Position numbers and translations under genes: made by a program
DNA from: Mycolicibacterium hodleri
GTDB taxonomy: Bacteria > Actinomycetota > Actinomycetes > Mycobacteriales > Mycobacteriaceae
Length of the DNA: 64,000 bases
Direction: 5' to 3'
NCBI RefSeq assembly: GCF_006439015.1
Contig: NZ_RCZG01000013.1
Location: forward strand, 84,913 to 148,912
Notes under the pieces: generated by a model
Told to the model about the DNA's origin: nothing
The model's input: the letters and a program-made list of their open reading frames with translations, nothing else
The model's database searches: none
Shown here: in pieces, positions 60,248-64,000 of the stretch
How the letters are laid out: every line of letters begins with the position of its first letter
Position numbering within the stretch: the stretch's first letter is position 1

Positions 60248-61047
60248 TGTTGGCTCTCACGGTAATCGCTGGCGCCTCCGACGAGCGCCATTGCCGCATC
60301 CAATTCACGGACGTCGTCACTGTCCCACGGCTCCGCCCAGCCTGCGACGTCGAGGATGGCCGAGATGACCTGGCCGGTGAAACCCCAGACGAGCATCTGA
60401 TTGAGCAGAAACGCCGGCCCGGCGAACCGGCTGGTGTTCTCCTTGCGGTAAACCATCAGACGATTCTCTGGGTTGATGAAGGCACGGACGGGGACGCGGG
60501 CGACGAGCGCCGTCTCGCTCTCGTCGACGACGCCCACCGGTCCTGGATCGGGCGAGTACGCGAGCACGGGTACGACGTGGAAACCCGATGGCGGGATGAA
60601 CATCCGCTCGAGCGTGATCAGGGGCTGCAGGCGGGTGAGGTCGATGCCGGTCTCCTCGCGGGCCTCGCGCAGTGCGGTGCCGACGGGCCCGCCGTCGCCC
60701 GGATCAGCGGCACCGCCCGGGAACGCCGCCTGTCCCGCGTGTTGGCGCAACGTCGACGCCCGCACGGTGACCAGCAGGTCGGCTTCAGGTGGCGGCGCGC
60801 CGGACGGGTCTTCGGACGACGAGTCGAACGGTCCCGAGAACAGCACGAGCACTGCGGCGTCACGCTTGGCGCCGGTCCGTGCCGCCGACGAACTGGCCGC
60901 GGAGATCGCCGCGAGCATGCTGGCCGGTACCCGCTCGCGGTATGCCCGTGGCACGTCACCGACGTTCTCGAGCAGCGGTTTCAACCACGACGGGGCGGCT
61001 GCGGCATCGAGTGGAGCCAGCGGTCCCCCGTTACCGTTGGAGTTCAA
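60244..61047 (-). CDS. NUDIX hydrolase, probable CoA pyrophosphatase (Rv3672c family)
   Basis: A 267-aa NUDIX protein. The NUDIX box is GGAADPGDGG followed by TALREAREETGIDL, and LVTVRASTLRQHAGQAAFPGG directly before it is the UPF0035-type signature of CoA-specific enzymes. It would split CoA or acyl-CoA into phosphopantetheine and ADP. It is coupled by ATGA overlaps to both the thioredoxin-like gene upstream and marP downstream. Confidence 0.9.
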   Translation of the reverse strand: MNSNGNGGPLAPLDAAAAPSWLKPLLENVGDVPRAYRERVPASMLAAISAASSSAARTGAKRDAAVLVLFSGPFDSSSEDPSGAPPPEADLLVTVRASTLRQHAGQAAFPGGAADPGDGGPVGTALREAREETGIDLTRLQPLITLERMFIPPSGFHVVPVLAYSPDPGPVGVVDESETALVARVPVRAFINPENRLMVYRKENTSRFAGPAFLLNQMLVWGFTGQVISAILDVAGWAEPWDSDDVRELDAAMALVGGASDYRESQQ

Positions 61048-61703
61048 CCCCGCACTCCCATCCCTGGATTCACCGCCGCCGCGATCTCATCGGCGCTGGT
61101 GAACGAGCGCGGCAATATTTTGGTCACCGTACCGTCCGAGCGCAGGACCACGGTGGCGGGCATGACGTTGGGCACCCGCAGCGCCGCGGCGACGAGCCGA
61201 CGTCCGTCCTGAAGGGTGGGCAGTCGGACACCGAGTTCGGCCAGTCGCAGAAGCGCAGCAGTCTCGTTCTCGTCCTGATGCACGGTCAACACCGTGACCG
61301 CCGAACCCATCCGACGTTGATACTCGGCCATCGCGGGCAGTTCGTCGGCGCACGGGCCGCACCAATAGGCCCACAGGTTCAACACCACGTTGCGGCCGGC
61401 GACCACACGTCCGACGTCGATGCGGCTGCCGTCGGCGGCGCATTCGACCGAGACTCCGCCGAGCGCCTCGGGCCTGGGACCCGCCGACGGTGGGGGGCAC
61501 GGCGAGAGGTCGGCGCGCGCGCGGGGCACTGCCAGGGCCTGCGGGGTGTCGGCATCACGGTGCTCACGGGCGACCCCCGCGGACGGATTGCCGCCGCCCC
61601 AACCATCGCGCGAGTCCTCCGAGCCGACCTCACGCCACAACGCGACGGCCAGCGCGACGACGACGATGAGCGCCGCGACGGTCCACCTGGTGGACGCGCG
61701 CAT
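61044..61703 (-). CDS. Membrane-anchored thioredoxin-like protein (TlpA type, Rv3673c family)
   Basis: A 219-aa exported thiol-disulfide protein. The N-terminal anchor WTVAALIVVVALAVALW is followed by a linker and a TlpA/ResA-like domain with active site WCGPC in NLWAYWCGPCADELP and a cis-Pro region (VPNVMPATVVLR). Two further Cys (SPC and VEC) lie before the active site. It probably reduces periplasmic disulfides. It sits between nth and the NUDIX gene in one operon, and its stop overlaps the NUDIX start. Confidence 0.9.
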   Translation of the reverse strand: MRASTRWTVAALIVVVALAVALWREVGSEDSRDGWGGGNPSAGVAREHRDADTPQALAVPRARADLSPCPPPSAGPRPEALGGVSVECAADGSRIDVGRVVAGRNVVLNLWAYWCGPCADELPAMAEYQRRMGSAVTVLTVHQDENETAALLRLAELGVRLPTLQDGRRLVAAALRVPNVMPATVVLRSDGTVTKILPRSFTSADEIAAAVNPGMGVRG

Positions 61704-61717
61704 GATTCCGGCGCTGC

Positions 61718-62482
61718 TCAGAGCCCGGCCAACGCCAGCAGGTGCTCCGTCTCGGGACCCTTGACCAAAGCGGCGGCCGCCAACGGATCCGTCGGACCCA
61801 GACCGAAGGACGGGCAATCCTTGGCGAGCACGCACACTCCGCAGGCCGGCTTCTTGGCATGGCACACCCGGCGGCCGTGGAATATCACCCGGTGGCTCAG
61901 CAGCGTCCACTCCTTGCGCGGAATCAGCTCGCCGATCGCGAACTCCACCTTGACCGGGTCTTCCAATTCGGTCCAACGCCATCGACGCACCAGCCTGCCG
62001 AAGTGGGTGTCAACCGTGATGCCGGGGATGTCGAAGGCATTGCCGAGGATCACGTTGGCAGTCTTGCGACCGACCCCGGGAAGCGTGACCAGCTCGTCGA
62101 GCGTGCGAGGCACTTCGCCGTCGAACCGCGCGATCAACTCCTGGCCTAGTCGCATCAGCGAATTCGCCTTGTTCCGGTAGAAGCCGGTGGGCCGGACCAT
62201 CGCCTCGAGTTCCTCGCGGTCTGCGCCCGCGTAGTCGGTGGCGGTGCGGTACTTCGCGAAGAGCGGCGGGGTGGTGAGGTTGACGCCCTTGTCGGTGCTC
62301 TGGGCGGACAGGATCGTCGCCACGGCGAGTTCGAGCGGATTGGTGAAGTCCAGCTCGCAGTACACGTGCGGAAACGCTTGCGAGAGGGTGCGATTCATCC
62401 GACGGGCGCGGCGCACCAGGCCGACGTGAGTTTCGTTGTCGTATTTGGCGGATTTGGGAACCACCACCGCGCGAGCTGCCAC
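61718..62482 (-). CDS. nth: Endonuclease III
   Basis: A 254-aa base-excision DNA glycosylase/AP lyase removing oxidised pyrimidines. The helix-hairpin-helix LPGVGRKTANVILG contains the catalytic Lys, the catalytic Asp is in VDTHFGRL, and the [4Fe-4S] Cys set is CHAKKPACGVCVLAKDC. The N-terminus MAARAVVVPKSAKYD is a short basic extension. It is the first gene of the nth-tlpA-nudix-marP operon and divergent from the Rv3675-like gene. Confidence 0.96.
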   Translation of the reverse strand: MAARAVVVPKSAKYDNETHVGLVRRARRMNRTLSQAFPHVYCELDFTNPLELAVATILSAQSTDKGVNLTTPPLFAKYRTATDYAGADREELEAMVRPTGFYRNKANSLMRLGQELIARFDGEVPRTLDELVTLPGVGRKTANVILGNAFDIPGITVDTHFGRLVRRWRWTELEDPVKVEFAIGELIPRKEWTLLSHRVIFHGRRVCHAKKPACGVCVLAKDCPSFGLGPTDPLAAAALVKGPETEHLLALAGL

Positions 62483-62536
62483 GCAGCCAGCCTACTGAGG
62501 GAACCGACAAGTGTAAGCGCGGACCGGTGGCAATTC

Positions 62537-62887
62537 GTGATCCCACCGAGACCTTCGGCGTGTTTACTTCGCCATGTGTCCTGGTTGCTCGTCGCGTTCA
62601 TCCCGGGGTTGCTGATGTTGGCAACCTTCGGGCTCGACCGCTTGGAGGCAAGCCTCGACGGCGCCGCCGTCTCCCCCGCGGACGTCACTGCGTGTCTCGA
62701 ACAGGCCAAGGCGGATTGCGCCAAACCCGCGGTGCGAAACACCGACGTCGAGACCTACGAACTGCTCGACGACGAGTACGAGGAACGGGTCATCATCGAA
62801 TCGCCAAGGGATTTGCCCATGCGCGTGTTCGTCCACCATGGATCTAATCCGGAATTTCAGGCGACTCGCCACGCCCATCGTGTGTAG
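62537..62887 (+). CDS. Small membrane protein, Rv3675 family
   Basis: A protein of about 116 aa with one N-terminal membrane helix (VSWLLVAFIPGLLMLATFGL) and an acidic soluble tail (TYELLDDEYEERVIIES) ending in a basic His-rich segment. The function is unknown. The start is uncertain: GTG at 62537 gives a basic leader; an internal GTG at 62573, directly before the helix, is the alternative. Synteny with Rv3675 between nth and crp supports it as a real gene. Confidence 0.68.
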   Translation: MIPPRPSACLLRHVSWLLVAFIPGLLMLATFGLDRLEASLDGAAVSPADVTACLEQAKADCAKPAVRNTDVETYELLDDEYEERVIIESPRDLPMRVFVHHGSNPEFQATRHAHRV

Positions 62888-62910
62888 CGTGGGCACGTCG
62901 ACGAAGCTGC

Positions 62911-62923
62911 CTAAGCTTAGACT
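62911..62923 (+). promoter_or_regulatory. crp promoter region with palindrome
   Basis: The palindrome CTAAGCTTAG (62911-62920) overlaps a -10 box TAGACT (62918-62923). A start near 62930 would give a 5' leader of about 60 nt with AGGGG (62980-62984) just before the GTG start of crp. Confidence 0.55.
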
Positions 62924-62988
62924 GATTTCGCCATCCGGCACCGGGTGGTCTTCGCATATCGATTTTCCGACGGCTTAAGAGGGGCAAC

Positions 62989-63663
62989 GTGGACGAGATC
63001 CTGGCGAGGGCCGGAATCTTCCAGGGAGTCGAACCGACTGCGGTCTCCGCGCTGACCAAGCAACTGCAGCCAGTCGACTTTCCGCGTGGGCACACAGTGT
63101 TCGCCGAGGGCGAGCCAGGAGACCGGCTCTACATCATCATTTCCGGCAAGGTGAAGATCGGCCGCCGCTCCCCGGATGGGCGCGAGAACCTGCTCACCAT
63201 CATGGGTCCGTCAGACATGTTCGGCGAGCTGTCGATCTTCGATCCCGGCCCACGAACCTCGAGCGCCACGACCATTACCGAGGTCCGCGCCGTGTCGATG
63301 GACCGCGATGCGCTGCGCGCCTGGATCGCCGATCGACCCGAGATCGCCGAGCAGCTGCTGCGGGTGTTGGCCCGTCGCCTGCGTCGCACCAACAACAACC
63401 TCGCAGACCTCATCTTCACGGACGTCCCCGGCCGCGTCGCCAAGCAGCTGTTGCAGCTCGCGCAGCGCTTCGGTACGCAGGAGGGCGGCGCGCTTCGCGT
63501 GACGCACGACCTCACGCAGGAGGAGATCGCCCAGCTGGTCGGCGCCTCGCGTGAGACGGTCAACAAGGCACTCGCCGACTTCGCCCATCGCGGGTGGATT
63601 CGCCTGGAGGGCAAGAGCGTGTTGATCAGCGACTCCGAGCGGCTGGCCCGCCGAGCCCGCTAA
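62989..63663 (+). CDS. crp: cAMP receptor protein CRP
   Basis: A 224-aa CRP/FNR regulator matching Rv3676 and M. smegmatis CRP. The cyclic-nucleotide pocket is visible in MFGELSIFDPGPRTSSATTI (Glu and Arg of the phosphate-binding cassette). The dimer helix is AEQLLRVLARRLRRTNNNL, and the DNA-recognition helix is in LVGASRETVNKALADF, with Arg and Glu that read the GTGA half-site. GTGA-N6-TCAC sites lie at 45963 and 47189 in this window. The start GTG has AGGGG 4 nt upstream. Confidence 0.96.
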   Translation: MDEILARAGIFQGVEPTAVSALTKQLQPVDFPRGHTVFAEGEPGDRLYIIISGKVKIGRRSPDGRENLLTIMGPSDMFGELSIFDPGPRTSSATTITEVRAVSMDRDALRAWIADRPEIAEQLLRVLARRLRRTNNNLADLIFTDVPGRVAKQLLQLAQRFGTQEGGALRVTHDLTQEEIAQLVGASRETVNKALADFAHRGWIRLEGKSVLISDSERLARRAR

Positions 63664-63679
63664 CCCCCCTCGCCTCCGC

Positions 63680-64000
63680 GATTTGTGGAGAGTTTTCGGC
63701 GGTCAGTGGCTGTTGCGTAATGGTGTGTCGGAGTGATCGGCGGGTCTGTTGCTCGTGGACAATTGGTTGATGGCGAGGGGCTATCGACCGGTGGTACGCG
63801 ATCAGGAGTTTCTGCTGGCGCCGAACATGGCGGACTGGCTGGCTGGTGATCACTTGGTGTGGTTCGTGCTCGATGTGGTCGAGCAGCTCGATACCTCGGC
63901 GTTGCACGCGTGTCGTCGTACCGGTGGTGTCGGGAGGGCTGGGTATGACCCGGACATGTTGTTGGCGTTGATGATCTACGCCTACGCGACGGGTCAGCGG
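63680..64000 (+). mobile_element. Left part of an IS1182-family-like insertion sequence
   Basis: The transposase gene starting at 63770 marks an insertion sequence directly after crp. The 5' flank (from about 63680, TTGTGGAGAGTTTTCGGCGG) has a lower GC content than the surroundings and probably holds the left terminal inverted repeat. The right end lies outside the window, so the boundary is a guess. Confidence 0.6.
63770..64000 (+). CDS. IS1182-family transposase, N-terminal part
   Basis: The open frame MARGYRPVVRDQEFLLAPNM, followed by ADWLAGDHLVWFVLDVVEQL and YDPDMLLALMIYAYATGQR, is the N-terminal helical domain of IS1182/ISL3-type DDE transposases. It runs off the right edge after 77 codons with no stop. 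It separates crp from whatever follows it; in M. tuberculosis Rv3677c is next. Confidence 0.88.
   Translation, partial: MARGYRPVVRDQEFLLAPNMADWLAGDHLVWFVLDVVEQLDTSALHACRRTGGVGRAGYDPDMLLALMIYAYATGQR

Noticed and set aside
62881..62900. A CRP autoregulatory site before crp (GTGTAGCGTGGGCAC)
   Set aside because: Only one half resembles GTGA-type sites and the symmetry is poor.

Overview
The window is about 68-70% GC and comes from the chromosome of a rapidly growing mycobacterium (Mycolicibacterium-like). Gene order follows the Mycobacterium tuberculosis Rv3609c-Rv3676 block: folE-ftsH, ephA, lpqG, hpt-tilS-Rv3626c-dacB, ppa, Rv3630-Rv3632-galE1-Rv3635, tRNA-Thr, holB, Rv3645 cyclase, topA, Rv3647c, Rv3649 helicase, Rv3651, the tad locus Rv3654c-Rv3660c, 6C RNA, Rv3661, Ms1/MTS2823 RNA, Rv3662c, acs, Rv3668c-Rv3676 (crp). 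Blocks of the M. tuberculosis version, as I remember it, are missing: espACD and ESX/PE genes between ftsH and lpqG, cspA, and dppABCD before acs.

Three blocks are added. (1) 9.7-18.6 kb: an OHCU-decarboxylase-like gene with allantoicase, a serine hydrolase, an L-2-hydroxyglutarate oxidase, a 13E12/HNH gene, and a decaying sugar-acid operon (intact alpha-ketoglutarate semialdehyde dehydrogenase, remnants of kdgD and a LysR regulator). (2) 18.7-24 kb: a large Pls/PosA-type synthetase with adenylation, carrier, membrane and left-handed beta-helix domains. It overlaps an M1 peptidase by GTGA, which overlaps a Rv3630-like membrane protein by GTGA, which leads into the polyprenyl-P-GalNAc synthase genes. 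Its hand-read specificity code is lysine-like, suggesting a basic amino-acid polymer or transfer reaction at the envelope. (3) 49.3-56.7 kb: two GAF-type regulators, an aldehyde dehydrogenase, an acetoin-reductase-like SDR, an in-frame-deleted butanediol dehydrogenase and a flavin monooxygenase, with TGCAAC operator-like repeats in two promoters.

Several short tandem repeat families sit exactly at gene borders. A 36-bp family, whose length preserves frame, lies at the ephA 5' end, between hpt and tilS, and inside two coding sequences. A 26-bp array starts at the hpt stop codon. A 32-bp array starts at the ppa stop codon, and a single copy of its core recurs at the stop codon of an unrelated SDR gene. 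The 26- and 32-bp units carry TGA and are not multiples of three, so successive units place stops in all three frames.

A cAMP theme runs through the core: a membrane adenylate cyclase, a perfect CRP-type palindrome near the presumed Ms1 promoter, another CRP-type box over the acs -10, and crp itself. An IS1182-like transposase begins just after crp and runs off the end. Many genes have a TANNNT box 6-7 nt before the start codon, which implies leaderless transcripts.
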